Shown in pieces: positions 54,116 through 62,941 of a DNA stretch of 64,000 nt (positions are counted from its first letter, which is position 1; each line of letters starts with the position of its first letter). A program made the position numbers and the translations under genes. The stretch comes from Diaphorobacter sp. HDW4A (GTDB taxonomy: Bacteria; Pseudomonadota; Gammaproteobacteria; Burkholderiales; Burkholderiaceae_C), in the NCBI RefSeq assembly GCF_011305995.1, contig NZ_CP049910.1, positions 3,410,001 through 3,474,000 of the forward strand, read 5' to 3'. Below the pieces are notes generated by a model. The model did no database searches. It had not been told where the DNA came from and worked only from the letters and a program-made list of their open reading frames with translations.

Positions 54116-55449
54116 CAGCGACGCTGACAGCAGCGAGCATTGCGCCGGACCGCTCCGTTCGGTCCGTTTCCTCGCATCCCACGGCCGATTCACTGTGGGC
54201 CGCCACCGCGCCCGCCGCACCCGAAACACCCGCGCTGGCCGAATCCATCAGCACCGATGTGCTGGTGATCGGCGCGGGCTACACCGGCCTGTCGACCGCG
54301 CTGCATCTGGCCGACACGGGCGCGAGCGTCTGCGTGGTCGATGCGCACGCACCGGGCTGGGGCGCATCCGGCCGCAACGGCGGCCAGGTCAATCCGACGC
54401 TCAAGTACGACCCCGACGAGCTGATCCGCATGTACGGCGCCAAACAGGGCGAGGCGCTGATCGAGACCGTTTCGGCCTCAGGCGATCTGGTGTTCGACCT
54501 GATCGCCAAACACCGGATCGATTGCGCCCCCGTGCGCGCCGGTTGGCTGCAGGTGGGCTACACCGAAGAGGCCGTTGCGGGCATGCATGCGCGTGCGCGG
54601 CAATGGGAAAAGCGCGGAGTGTCGGTCGAGATGCTGGGCCGCGCCGAACTCACCAAGCGCATGGGCACGAACGCCTTCGCCGGTGGCTGGCTCGACGGAC
54701 GCGCGGGCGGCATCCAGCCGCTGGCCTACGCACGCGGCCTCGCGCGCGCAGCGCTGGCACAGGGCGTGCGCGTGCATGGGCAGACGCCGATCACAAAACT
54801 CGAACGCCAGGGCAACCACTGGATCGCCACCACGGCCCAAGGCCACCAGATCAAGGCGCGGCAAGTCGTCATCGGCACCAATGGCTACACCGACGGCCTG
54901 TGGCCCGGCTTGGCGCGCACGGTCCTCGCGGCCAACAGCTTCATCGTGGCGACCAAGCCGCTGGGCGCCAAGGGCGCGGGCATTCTCGACAAGGGCGAGA
55001 CCGGCTCCACCTCGCAACGCCTGCTGCTGTACTTCCGCAAGGATGCGCAGGGCCGATTGCTGATGGGCGGACGCGGCCACTTCGCCGATCCGCAAGGCGC
55101 GCCGGATTTCGCGCATCTCGAACGCTCGCTCGAACTGATGTTTCCGCAGCTTGGCAAGGTCGAGTACGAATACCGCTGGGCCGGTCGCATCGCCGTCACC
55201 CGCGACTTCATGCCCCACATCCACCAGCCCGCCCCCGGCATCACCATGGCCGTGGGCTACAACGGCCGTGGCATTGCGCTCGCGACCTGCATGGGCCAGC
55301 AAGTGGCAGCGCTGCTTGATGGCAAGAACGCGCAGTCCTGCCCGTTCCCGATCTCGACCATCCAGCCGATTCCGATGCACGGCCTGCAGCGCTTCTACAT
55401 CGCAGCGGGCGTGGCCTGGTACAGCCTGCTGGATCGCATGGGCAAGTGA
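54112..55449 (+). CDS. FAD-dependent oxidoreductase (DadA/PuuB-like amine oxidase)
   Basis: A 445-residue DAO-family flavoenzyme. The N-terminal 45 residues are variable; the FAD fold is [20 protein letters not shown], followed by [21 protein letters not shown] (the GRNGGQV motif seen in gamma-glutamylputrescine and related oxidases), and the C-terminal [22 protein letters not shown]. It oxidises an amine or amino acid, releasing ammonia or an aldehyde and H2O2 or reduced carrier. The start overlaps the ATPase stop (ATGA), so it likely oxidises the compound imported by the ABC system. A terminator follows. Confidence 0.88.
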   Translation: MTATLTAASIAPDRSVRSVSSHPTADSLWAATAPAAPETPALAESISTDVLVIGAGYTGLSTALHLADTGASVCVVDAHAPGWGASGRNGGQVNPTLKYDPDELIRMYGAKQGEALIETVSASGDLVFDLIAKHRIDCAPVRAGWLQVGYTEEAVAGMHARARQWEKRGVSVEMLGRAELTKRMGTNAFAGGWLDGRAGGIQPLAYARGLARAALAQGVRVHGQTPITKLERQGNHWIATTAQGHQIKARQVVIGTNGYTDGLWPGLARTVLAANSFIVATKPLGAKGAGILDKGETGSTSQRLLLYFRKDAQGRLLMGGRGHFADPQGAPDFAHLERSLELMFPQLGKVEYEYRWAGRIAVTRDFMPHIHQPAPGITMAVGYNGRGIALATCMGQQVAALLDGKNAQSCPFPISTIQPIPMHGLQRFYIAAGVAWYSLLDRMGK

Positions 55450-55481
55450 TCCGGACTGCGCACGCGGCCTGATTCATCACG

Positions 55482-55514
55482 AAAACGCCCAGTGCATCGC
55501 ATCGGGCGTTTTTA
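55482..55514 (+). terminator. terminator after the oxidase gene
   Basis: AAAACGCCC and GGGCGTTTTT form a 9-bp stem around a 13-base loop, followed by T-rich sequence. Confidence 0.85.
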
Positions 55515-55587
55515 CTTTTGTGAGCCCCAACTGCCCTCTTCCGCATCCCATGGGTTCAAGCCTGTCACGCCACGCCAATTGTTAGCA

Positions 55588-55619
55588 AAACTACAATCGC
55601 CATGCATTTGTTGTAGTTT
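55588..55619. promoter_or_regulatory. inverted repeat AAACTACAA-N14-TTGTAGTTT
   Basis: Perfect 9-bp arms separated by 14 bases, in an AT-rich region about 155-185 bases before the large exported protein gene. It could be an operator for a dimer binding two turns apart, or a stem-loop; there is no T-run typical of a terminator. Confidence 0.4.
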
Positions 55620-55773
55620 CTAAATATTGAAAGTAAATTACCAGTCTGACGACTTGAGCGGCTGGTGATCGGCATTTTTCTGACGTACTGGCAATCAAGT
55701 TGATGAGATGCGAGTGATCTGTTTCTTTAACGGACGCAGACGCATCAACTGACCAACCCATCTTCGATTGGCC

Positions 55774-58700
55774 ATGACAAAGAACAAACCCGTACAAGAG
55801 AGAGATTCCACGGCACGGCAGCGTATGCACGCTGCACAGAAGCCCCCCGTTCTTGCCTACAGTGCCCTAGCCGTTGCGGCGGCGCTGGCTTGTCATTCGG
55901 GAGCGAGCATGGCGGCCAACTGTGCAAGTGCAACCAGTGACAGCACACAAGGGATCTGCGCGAATCAAGCCTTGCTTGTTGCCAAACCAAACGTCGACGG
56001 CACATTCACCCCCTATTCAGGCACCTTTCAAGATTGGTCAAACGCTCCTGGATTTAGCGGAACAGCCATACCCCAGCTAGGCACGAACACCATAGTCCAA
56101 CCTGACACCCGAAGCTTGCGTTACGCCACTACGGATAGAGGTGTTTACACGGAATTGCCAATCAAAGTGGTTCTGAATGGAGCGGAACCAAATCGCGTTT
56201 TCATTGCTGGGCAAACCAATAACTACAACTGGGGTAGTCTGGACCTACGCGGAGGCGCCTCGGGATGGGCTAGTTACACCGATATGCAGGTACCAAGCAC
56301 AGTGGGATCGCGAGCCATTCTGACAGTGAATTCCAAATGGTTCATGGATTACCTGCGATTGGATCAGACCTCTGCCATCGGAGGCGGTTTAGGCAATCAA
56401 ATTGGTCTGGTTTCAGAAAGCGCCAGCAGCGTGTGGTTGAAAGACAGCAGCATCGTCATGAATGCGCTGGATGGAACGGGTCTATGGTCTTGGCGCACTG
56501 CCGCCGCAACCATCGATGCGCAGCGACTTCACATCGCCACCAAAGGCGATGGATCGAACAATGTTGCAGCAAGAACTGGCTCGAGGACTACGGTCGATAG
56601 TGGTCAGTTATACAGTTCGGGCAGTCGCAGCGTGATTGCAGTGGCCAGCGCGTCCAGAGCCTATCTGAACGGCAACTTCATCGCTGGCGGCGTTGTGCTT
56701 GGCAACAAGCGGCTGACCAACTCTTGGAACGGTAGCCCCCCAGAAACCGCGCCTTCAGGTTGGCCGCAGTATCTGGAAAAAGCGGACTGGACAAGCTATG
56801 GCCGCCCTGTGGATGCGGCGGGCAACAATGTGGAGGCCAATGTAGCGCAATACGTGGCGTCTTCGGCAATCAACAATTATGCGGTTCTGGCAACTGGCGT
56901 TCAGGATGCCATCAGGCTTGACCGCGACGCAAACGACACACCCAACACCATCCACATGTTCGGCGCGCAGGACAATCACGCGCTGTTTGTGGAAGGCGCC
57001 AGCCCTAATTCCGGAGGTCTGATCACCTCGCGCGGCACCGTCATCACCACCCACAGTCCGGGCTCGGCTGGCGGGCGAATCAAGATGCTAGGCAACCTGC
57101 TCATCGACGGCAACACCATCACCACCGAAAAAGACAACGCCCACGGCCTGTGGGTGACCGGCGGCCCGAGCGGAACGCTCAGCACGCCATATAACGCGAG
57201 CACGATCATCACCAAAGGCGCGAAGTCGCATGCAATGCGTGCGGACGCAGGCGCGCAACTAGTGTTTGATGACAGCGCGACGCCGCACACTTTCCTGCCC
57301 GCAGCCACATCGAATGTCTCAGGTGCAGGCTCGGCGGTTTTGAATTCCGATGGCACGGGCACGTTGGTCCGAGTTGCTACTGCACAGTCGCTTGCCATGA
57401 GCATGACGGCTGAAAAGCAGGGCAACATCAACTATGGCGCGCTGGCGGAAAACGGCGGACAGATCACGTTCTCCGAAGGTGCGGACAGCGGCGGCACGGC
57501 CTTGTCTGCCAATTCGGGCGGGGTGCTGTATTTCGCGAGCGCGACAACGGCACCAGACGCTGCGGGCTCGCGTGTGCAGCTCAACGCGAGTCAGCTGAGT
57601 ATTGATTTCACCGCTGTGCGCATCGGTTCGCTGGAAGGCGATGCGGCAAGCGCGGTCAGCATCGCTGGAGCTAGCTCGCACCTTGTTGTAGGCCCGGACA
57701 ACAGCGCGGGCGATGGCTCGCGCATGGCAAGCACGATTTACTCTGGCACGATCCAGGGCGCTGGCAAGTTGACGGTGGCTGCGGGCAACAGGCTGATGCT
57801 TGCCACGAGCGGTGCCGATACGCACACGGGCGTCACCACCATCGGAGGATCGGGTGCGAGCAAAGCCCTGCCTACCAATCCAACGGCCAGCGTGTTGAGC
57901 GCGGGTGCGGCCAACGCGTTCTCTGCAAGTTCCGACTACGTAGTGCTGAGTGACGGCGCGATGGATGCCAATGGCCTTGCGCAGACCGTCAAAAGCCTCG
58001 CCAACGCGGGTGTGGTGAGCCTGCCCGCCAACACGAATCCTCAACCCACCACGGTGCTCATGAGCAGCGGCGCATACATCGGCAACAACGGCACGCTGGT
58101 GCTGGGAACGCAGCTCGCAGGCGATGGCGCGCCAAGCGATAAATTGGTGGTGGGCGGCGCAATTACAGGCACCACGCAGATCGATGTGCAGAACCTGGGC
58201 GGAGCGGGCGCACAGGCTCCCGTGGGCATCCTGGTCGTGCAGGGCACAAGCCCATCGCCAGCCAACGCCTTCGCGCTTGCGCATGCCGTGGCGGTAAACG
58301 GCTTTGTCTACCGCCTGCAGCAGGTGGGCAACAACTGGTACCTGCAGACCGTGGCCGCACCCACGATCACCACGGCCACGCCGGGTAACTCGCAGGCCGT
58401 GCTCACTATTGATCCGCCCGGCAATCTGCCCACAGGCGTGACGGTGACAGGCTACAACATGAACTGCACGCCCACCACCGGCGGCGCAGCGGTGACGGCC
58501 AACGGCGCCAGCCCCCTGACCATGCCCGGCATGACCAACGGCACCACCTACAACTGTGTGACCACCGCCACGCTGAGCGACGGCACGGTCACGCCGCAGT
58601 CCAACACCATGCAGGTGACCCCGCCCATACTCACCCCGAGCATCACCGGCACCGTGCCCGGCGACACCAAGGGCACGGTCACGATTGCGCCGCCCGCCAA

Positions 58701-59037
58701 TCTGCCGAGCGGCGTCACCGTGAAGGACTACACGCTGACCTGCACTCCCGCCACGGGCGCGCCGGTCACCGTCACCGGCAGCAGCCCCATCGCGCTGACG
58801 GGCCTGACCAACGACGTCCTCTACACCTGCACTGCCATCGCCAACTTGAGCGACGGATCAACCAGCGCTGTGTCCGCACCGGCCAGCTTCACGCCAACCG
58901 CCAAAGCACCGGCCACCACCACACCGGTGCCGGTGATGGGGCCGCTTGGTGGCTCTCTGATGAGCCTGTTTGCGATGGTGTTAGGCGCAGCCGAGCTGCG
59001 TCGTCGCAAGTCAGCAAAGCAACGCGTGGATTGTTGA
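55774..59037 (+). CDS. large exported protein: autotransporter-like passenger, Fn3-like repeats, C-terminal sorting tail
   Basis: A 1087-residue surface-type protein. Residues 1-48 form an extended signal peptide (basic N-region, then AYSALAVAAALACHSGASMA). The middle (about 50-760) is Gly/Ser/Ala/Asn-rich and repetitive, as in right-handed beta-helix passengers. About 769-858 match the pertactin-type autochaperone: NNGTLVLGTQLAGDGAPSDK, LVVGGAITGTTQIDVQNLGG, NGFVYRLQQVGNNWYLQT. An autotransporter barrel should follow, but instead two Fn3-like repeats of about 90 residues (each with a Cys pair, CTPxTG...Y[NT]C) lead to VPVMGPLGGSLMSLFAMVLG and AAELRRRK, an IPTL/PEP-CTERM-like tail. The anchoring route is thus unlike classical type V secretion. 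Confidence 0.8.
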   Translation: MTKNKPVQERDSTARQRMHAAQKPPVLAYSALAVAAALACHSGASMAANCASATSDSTQGICANQALLVAKPNVDGTFTPYSGTFQDWSNAPGFSGTAIPQLGTNTIVQPDTRSLRYATTDRGVYTELPIKVVLNGAEPNRVFIAGQTNNYNWGSLDLRGGASGWASYTDMQVPSTVGSRAILTVNSKWFMDYLRLDQTSAIGGGLGNQIGLVSESASSVWLKDSSIVMNALDGTGLWSWRTAAATIDAQRLHIATKGDGSNNVAARTGSRTTVDSGQLYSSGSRSVIAVASASRAYLNGNFIAGGVVLGNKRLTNSWNGSPPETAPSGWPQYLEKADWTSYGRPVDAAGNNVEANVAQYVASSAINNYAVLATGVQDAIRLDRDANDTPNTIHMFGAQDNHALFVEGASPNSGGLITSRGTVITTHSPGSAGGRIKMLGNLLIDGNTITTEKDNAHGLWVTGGPSGTLSTPYNASTIITKGAKSHAMRADAGAQLVFDDSATPHTFLPAATSNVSGAGSAVLNSDGTGTLVRVATAQSLAMSMTAEKQGNINYGALAENGGQITFSEGADSGGTALSANSGGVLYFASATTAPDAAGSRVQLNASQLSIDFTAVRIGSLEGDAASAVSIAGASSHLVVGPDNSAGDGSRMASTIYSGTIQGAGKLTVAAGNRLMLATSGADTHTGVTTIGGSGASKALPTNPTASVLSAGAANAFSASSDYVVLSDGAMDANGLAQTVKSLANAGVVSLPANTNPQPTTVLMSSGAYIGNNGTLVLGTQLAGDGAPSDKLVVGGAITGTTQIDVQNLGGAGAQAPVGILVVQGTSPSPANAFALAHAVAVNGFVYRLQQVGNNWYLQTVAAPTITTATPGNSQAVLTIDPPGNLPTGVTVTGYNMNCTPTTGGAAVTANGASPLTMPGMTNGTTYNCVTTATLSDGTVTPQSNTMQVTPPILTPSITGTVPGDTKGTVTIAPPANLPSGVTVKDYTLTCTPATGAPVTVTGSSPIALTGLTNDVLYTCTAIANLSDGSTSAVSAPASFTPTAKAPATTTPVPVMGPLGGSLMSLFAMVLGAAELRRRKSAKQRVDC

Positions 59038-59083
59038 GCGATTGAGGCACGCAGCGCCCGCTGCTGCCGTCGACTCCAAAAAC

Positions 59084-59113
59084 AAAAAGGCCGCTTCATC
59101 AAGCGGCCCTTTC
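59084..59113. terminator. bidirectional terminator between exported protein and BMP genes
   Basis: GGCCGCTT-CATC-AAGCGGCC with A5 before and CTTTCTT after, between convergent genes. Confidence 0.88.
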
Positions 59114-59133
59114 TTCGCAGGGTGCGACGGTAA

Positions 59134-60291
59134 TTACTTGCCGCCTGGCACCTTGCCTTCAACACCCTTGACGTAGAAGTTCACACCCTTGAGGAACGCG
59201 TCATCGGCCACGGTGCCGGAAGCGATCAGCTCCTTGCCATCCTGACCGGCAATAGGGCCCTTCCAGATGCTGAAGGAACCGTCTGCCAGACCCTTCTTCA
59301 CTTCTTCGACCTTGGCCTTCACATCGGCTGGAATGTCGTCGGCCATCGAGACCATGTCGATCGCGCCTTCCTTCACGCCCCACCACGATTGCTGGGTGGT
59401 CCACTTGCCTTCCAGTGCATCCTTGGTGGTCTTGATGTAGTAGCCAGCTGGATTGAAGATGGCCGAACCGAGGTGGGCCTTGGGGCCGTAGGCGGTCATG
59501 TCGGAATCCCAACCGAAGGCACGCTTGCCCTTTTCTTCGGCGGTCTTGAGCACGGCTGCGGAGTCGGTGTTCTGGAACAGGACGTCGGCGCCGCCGTTGA
59601 TCAGCGAGGTCGCGGCTTCGGTTTCCTTGGGTGGTGCGAACCACTCATTCACCCACACGACCTTGGTCTTGATCTTGGGGTTCATCGACTGCGCGCCCAG
59701 CGTGAAGCTGTTGATGTTGCGCAGCACTTCGGGAATCGGCACCGAACCGACCACGCCCAGCGTGTTGGACTTGGTCATCGCGCCAGCGATGATGCCAGCG
59801 AGGTAGGCGCCTTCATACGTGCGGAAGTCATACGTGGCGGAGTTCGGGCCGCTCTTGTAGCCAGTCGCGTGTTCCCACTTCACTTCGGGGAACTCGGGGG
59901 CCAGCTTCTGGATGATGTCCATGTAGCCGAAGGTCGTACCGAAGATCAGCTTGTTGCCCTGCGTGGCCATGTCGCGCAGTACGCGCTCAGCATCCGCGCC
60001 TTCGGGCACGCTTTCCACATACGTTGTCTTGATCTTGTCGCCGAATTCTTTCTCCAGCGCCTTGCGGCCAGCATCGTGCGCGAAGGTGTAGCCACCGTCA
60101 CCCACAGGGCCCACGTAGGCGAACGCGATCTTCAGCGGCTCAGGAGCCGCAGGTGCCGGTGCCGCCGCAGGCGCAGGAGCCGGTGCGGGCGCGGGAGCTT
60201 CCTCCTTCTTGCCACAGCCAACCAGCGCGGCGGCAGCCACTGCGGACAGCGCAGCAACCTTGATCAAAGAACGTTTTTGGAGATCCATCAT
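59134..60291 (-). CDS. BMP family ABC transporter substrate-binding lipoprotein
   Basis: A 385-residue PnrA/Med-like (BMP) receptor that binds nucleosides or related compounds. The signal has a lipobox ALVGCGKKEE, so the Cys is lipidated; an Ala/Pro-rich linker (APAPAPAPAAAPAPAAPEP) follows. Core motifs: KIAFAYVGPVGDGGYTFAHD, KLIFGTTFGYMDII, KSNTLGVVGSVPIPEVLRNINSF, VVWVNEWFAPPKETEAATSL and DVLFQNTDSAAVLKTAEEKG. It starts at 60291 behind GAGGAAT. It is the second of two tandem paralogues, separated from the first by a 500-base region with a structured repeat. Confidence 0.92.
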   Translation of the reverse strand: MMDLQKRSLIKVAALSAVAAAALVGCGKKEEAPAPAPAPAPAAAPAPAAPEPLKIAFAYVGPVGDGGYTFAHDAGRKALEKEFGDKIKTTYVESVPEGADAERVLRDMATQGNKLIFGTTFGYMDIIQKLAPEFPEVKWEHATGYKSGPNSATYDFRTYEGAYLAGIIAGAMTKSNTLGVVGSVPIPEVLRNINSFTLGAQSMNPKIKTKVVWVNEWFAPPKETEAATSLINGGADVLFQNTDSAAVLKTAEEKGKRAFGWDSDMTAYGPKAHLGSAIFNPAGYYIKTTKDALEGKWTTQQSWWGVKEGAIDMVSMADDIPADVKAKVEEVKKGLADGSFSIWKGPIAGQDGKELIASGTVADDAFLKGVNFYVKGVEGKVPGGK

Positions 60292-60559
60292 GTGAGATTC
60301 CTCTGTTGAATAGTGGGAGAGCGCAAAAACCAACCAACCTTTCGATCAGGCGACACACACCCGAGTCAGGTCAAAGTTCGAAACGTGTTGCAAATATATG
60401 CACAAATCGGGCCAAGCTCACAGAATATGAAGGAATTTTGACCGCATGTTGTTTACAAGCGAGCAAAAAACAGCAGCCAACACCCCTACCCGCGGCCCCG
60501 ATCCCGCCAGCCGGAACGAACCTGCGAAGCGCAGCGGGCGCATGAACCTACAGCCACAA

Positions 60560-60653
60560 CGCCAAGACAGCCCCTCAGGCTAGGCGTGAAGCCGCAGACA
60601 GTATGTGCATACGGCAAGGCTTCGACAACGACGCATGAGGGGCTGTATTGGCG
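60560..60653. repeat. 94-bp nested palindrome, copy C
   Basis: Outer arms CGCCAAGACAGCCCCTCA and its partner pair over 18 positions with one G-A mismatch. Inside, GTGAAGCC faces GGCTTCGA, and the apex pair is GTAT/ATAC where copies A and B have GTAC/GTAC, a compensatory change. A 26-base block (60522-60547) shared with copy B sits 12 bases upstream in both. Confidence 0.9.
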
Positions 60654-60728
60654 CCTCAAAACGACTAACCAGCGAAGCCGATCAGGCTTCGTAAATCACA
60701 AAAAACAAAAACCAAAAAAGACAAAGAA

Positions 60729-60782
60729 GGCCCTCACCCCAGCCCTCTCCCGCAAGCGGGAGAGGGAGAAAGAGGAAGGGCC
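60729..60782. repeat. REP-like hairpin after second BMP gene
   Basis: CCCTCTCCCGC and GCGGGAGAGGG form an 11-bp arm pair, enclosed by GGCCCT/AGGGCC. The CCCTCACCCCAGCCCTCTCCC form is a widespread REP-type element in proteobacteria. It is in the 3' region of the BMP gene ending at 60796 and may protect or end that transcript. Confidence 0.65.
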
Positions 60783-60795
60783 TGACAGGCGAAAA

Positions 60796-61944
60796 TTACT
60801 TCGCGCCTGGAACGGTACCCTCAATACCGTTCACATAGAAGTTGATGCCGCGAAGGAAAGCGTCGTCGGCCACGGTGCCGGTAGCCAGTACTTCCTTGCC
60901 TGCGTTGTCCTTGACCGGCCCGGTCCACACGGCAAACGACCCATCCTTCAAGCCAGCACGCGCCTTCTCGACCTTGTCCTTGATTTCCTGAGGCACGTCG
61001 TCGGCGATCTTCTTCAGGTCAATCGCGCCCTCCTTCACGCCCCACCAGAAGTTGCCTGTCTGCCACTTGCCGGCCAGCTTGTCCTCCACCACCTTGGTGT
61101 AGTACGGAGCCCAGTCGATCACGGCGGAGCCCAGGTGCGCCTTCTGTGCGAACGCGCTCATGTCGCCGTCCTTGCCAAAAGCGCGCACGCCGCGCTCTTC
61201 GGCGGTCTTGAGCACGGCGGGCGAGTTCGTGTTCTGGTACATCACGTCCACGCCGCCGTTGATCAGGCTGGTGGCGGCTTCGGATTCCTTGGGCGGTGCG
61301 AACCATTCGTTCACCCACACGACCTTGGCCTTGATGCTCGGATCCACGCTCTGCGCACCCAGCACGAAGCTGTTGATGTTGCGCACCACTTCAGGGATAG
61401 GTACCGAGGCGACCACGCCCACGGTCTTGGTCTTGGTCATCGCGCCGGCCACGATACCGGCGAGGTACGCGCCTTCAAACGTCTTGGTGTCGTACACGGC
61501 GACGTTGTCGGCTGTCTTGTAGCCGGTGGCGTGTTCGAAATTCACGTCCTTTAAATCAGTCGCGACCTTCTGCACGAACTCCTGATAACCGAAGCTGGTC
61601 GCGAAAATCAGCTTGTTGCCCTGACCCGTCATGTCGCGCATCACGCGCTCGGCGTCGGCCGATTCGGGCACGCTCTCGACCATCGAGGTCTCGATCTTGT
61701 CACCGAACTTTTCCTGAATCGCCTTGCGGCCCAGCTCGTGCTGGAAGGTCCAGCCGCCGTCACCGATGGGGCTCACGTACATGAAGCCGATCTTCAGCTT
61801 GTCGGCAGCGGGCGCGGGTGCTGCAGCCGGTGCGGGAGCTGGCGCGGACGCCTCTTCCTTCTTGCCGCAGGCGGTCAAGGCGGCGACGGACACAGCCGAC
61901 AGGCCGATCATCTTGATCAGAGCACGCTTGCTCACATTACGCAT
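60796..61944 (-). CDS. BMP family ABC transporter substrate-binding lipoprotein (paralogue)
   Basis: A 382-residue receptor closely similar to the one at 59134-60291. Lipobox: AALTACGKKEE; Ala/Pro linker; then KIGFMYVSPIGDGGWTFQHE, KLIFATSFGYQEFV, KTKTVGVVASVPIPEVVRNINSF and VVWVNEWFAPPKESEAATSLINGG. It starts at 61944, behind AAGGA, rather than at an in-frame ATG further up. It follows the two permease genes directly, so it is probably the cognate receptor, and the second copy may extend ligand range. Confidence 0.92.
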   Translation of the reverse strand: MRNVSKRALIKMIGLSAVSVAALTACGKKEEASAPAPAPAAAPAPAADKLKIGFMYVSPIGDGGWTFQHELGRKAIQEKFGDKIETSMVESVPESADAERVMRDMTGQGNKLIFATSFGYQEFVQKVATDLKDVNFEHATGYKTADNVAVYDTKTFEGAYLAGIVAGAMTKTKTVGVVASVPIPEVVRNINSFVLGAQSVDPSIKAKVVWVNEWFAPPKESEAATSLINGGVDVMYQNTNSPAVLKTAEERGVRAFGKDGDMSAFAQKAHLGSAVIDWAPYYTKVVEDKLAGKWQTGNFWWGVKEGAIDLKKIADDVPQEIKDKVEKARAGLKDGSFAVWTGPVKDNAGKEVLATGTVADDAFLRGINFYVNGIEGTVPGAK

Positions 61945-62020
61945 GAATGAATCCTTCATTTTCAAAAATTGGCAGACGACAAAAACGGACGTGTTGTGCT
62001 TGTAGTATTTGGTTGTTCAC

Positions 62021-62941
62021 TCACGACCCGGGATAGAACGGCTTGCCGAGCGAGGCTGGCATGTTCGCGCGAATCCAGGCGGGGTTTCGCGAGATCAGCA
62101 CCAGCACCACGATGGTGGCCAGATACGGCAGCATCGACAGCACCTGACTCGGCACCTGCACGCCCGTGGCCTGCAGGTGGAACTGCAGCATGGTCACGCC
62201 ACCGAACAAGTACGCACCGAGCAGCACGCGCGCGGGGCGCCAGGTGGCAAACGTGGTGAGCGCGAGCGCAATCCAGCCGCGACCGGAGACCATGCCCTCG
62301 ACCCACAGCGGCGTGTAGACCGTCGAAATGTAGGCACCGGCCAGACCGCACATCGCGCCGCCGAACATCACCGCCATCAGGCGGATGCGGCGCACCCGAT
62401 AACCAAGCGCGTGCGCCGAACTGGGCGACTCGCCCACCGCGCGCAGCACCAGACCGGCACGCGTGCGGTAGAGGAACCAGATCATCGCGATCACCAGCAC
62501 AACCGTGAGATACACGATGGGATGCAGCGTGAACAGCGCAGGTCCGAAGACCGGAATATCGGCCAGACCGGGAATCGCGTACTTGGGCAACTCGGGCAGG
62601 CGGGCCTGCACGTAGTTCAAACCGATGAAGGCCGAAAAGCCCGTGCCGAACAGCGACAGCGCCAAACCCGTCGCGTACTGGTTGGTGTTCAGCCAAATCA
62701 CCAGCAGGCCGAAGACGCCCGCGAGCAAGGCGCCCACCAGCATGCCCGCACCAAAACCGACCCAGGTATTGCCGGTGTGCACCACCGTGGCGAAGCCTGC
62801 GATGGCGGCGCACAGCATCATGCCTTCAGCGCCGAGATTGACGATGCCCGATTTCTCGTTGATCAACAGGCCCAGTGCGGCGAGCGCCAGCACGGTGCCC
62901 GCGCTGAGCGTGGAGCCCAGCAGCAATGCATACGATTCCAT
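62021..62941 (-). CDS. ABC transporter permease (BMP/nucleoside type, YufQ-like)
   Basis: A 306-residue branched-chain-amino-acid-type permease with about eight to ten hydrophobic segments: SYALLLGSTLSAGTVLALAALG, INEKSGIVNLGAEGMMLCAAI (the NLGAEG motif), ALGYRVRRIRLMAVMFGGAMCGLAGAYIS and ATIVVLVLISRNP at the end. NLGAEG and YRVRRIRL are conserved in nucleoside ABC permeases of the YufQ/NupQ group. Its ATG overlaps the stop of the preceding permease (TGATG), behind GGGAGG. Confidence 0.9.
   Translation of the reverse strand: MESYALLLGSTLSAGTVLALAALGLLINEKSGIVNLGAEGMMLCAAIAGFATVVHTGNTWVGFGAGMLVGALLAGVFGLLVIWLNTNQYATGLALSLFGTGFSAFIGLNYVQARLPELPKYAIPGLADIPVFGPALFTLHPIVYLTVVLVIAMIWFLYRTRAGLVLRAVGESPSSAHALGYRVRRIRLMAVMFGGAMCGLAGAYISTVYTPLWVEGMVSGRGWIALALTTFATWRPARVLLGAYLFGGVTMLQFHLQATGVQVPSQVLSMLPYLATIVVLVLISRNPAWIRANMPASLGKPFYPGS

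Larger units (their letters stand above)
60292..60795. other. intergenic region between tandem BMP genes
   Basis: About 500 bases without a gene. It contains the 26-base block and copy C of the 94-bp palindrome, a CGAAGCC/GGCTTCG hairpin (60673-60691) and a REP-like hairpin (60729-60782). Confidence 0.75.
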
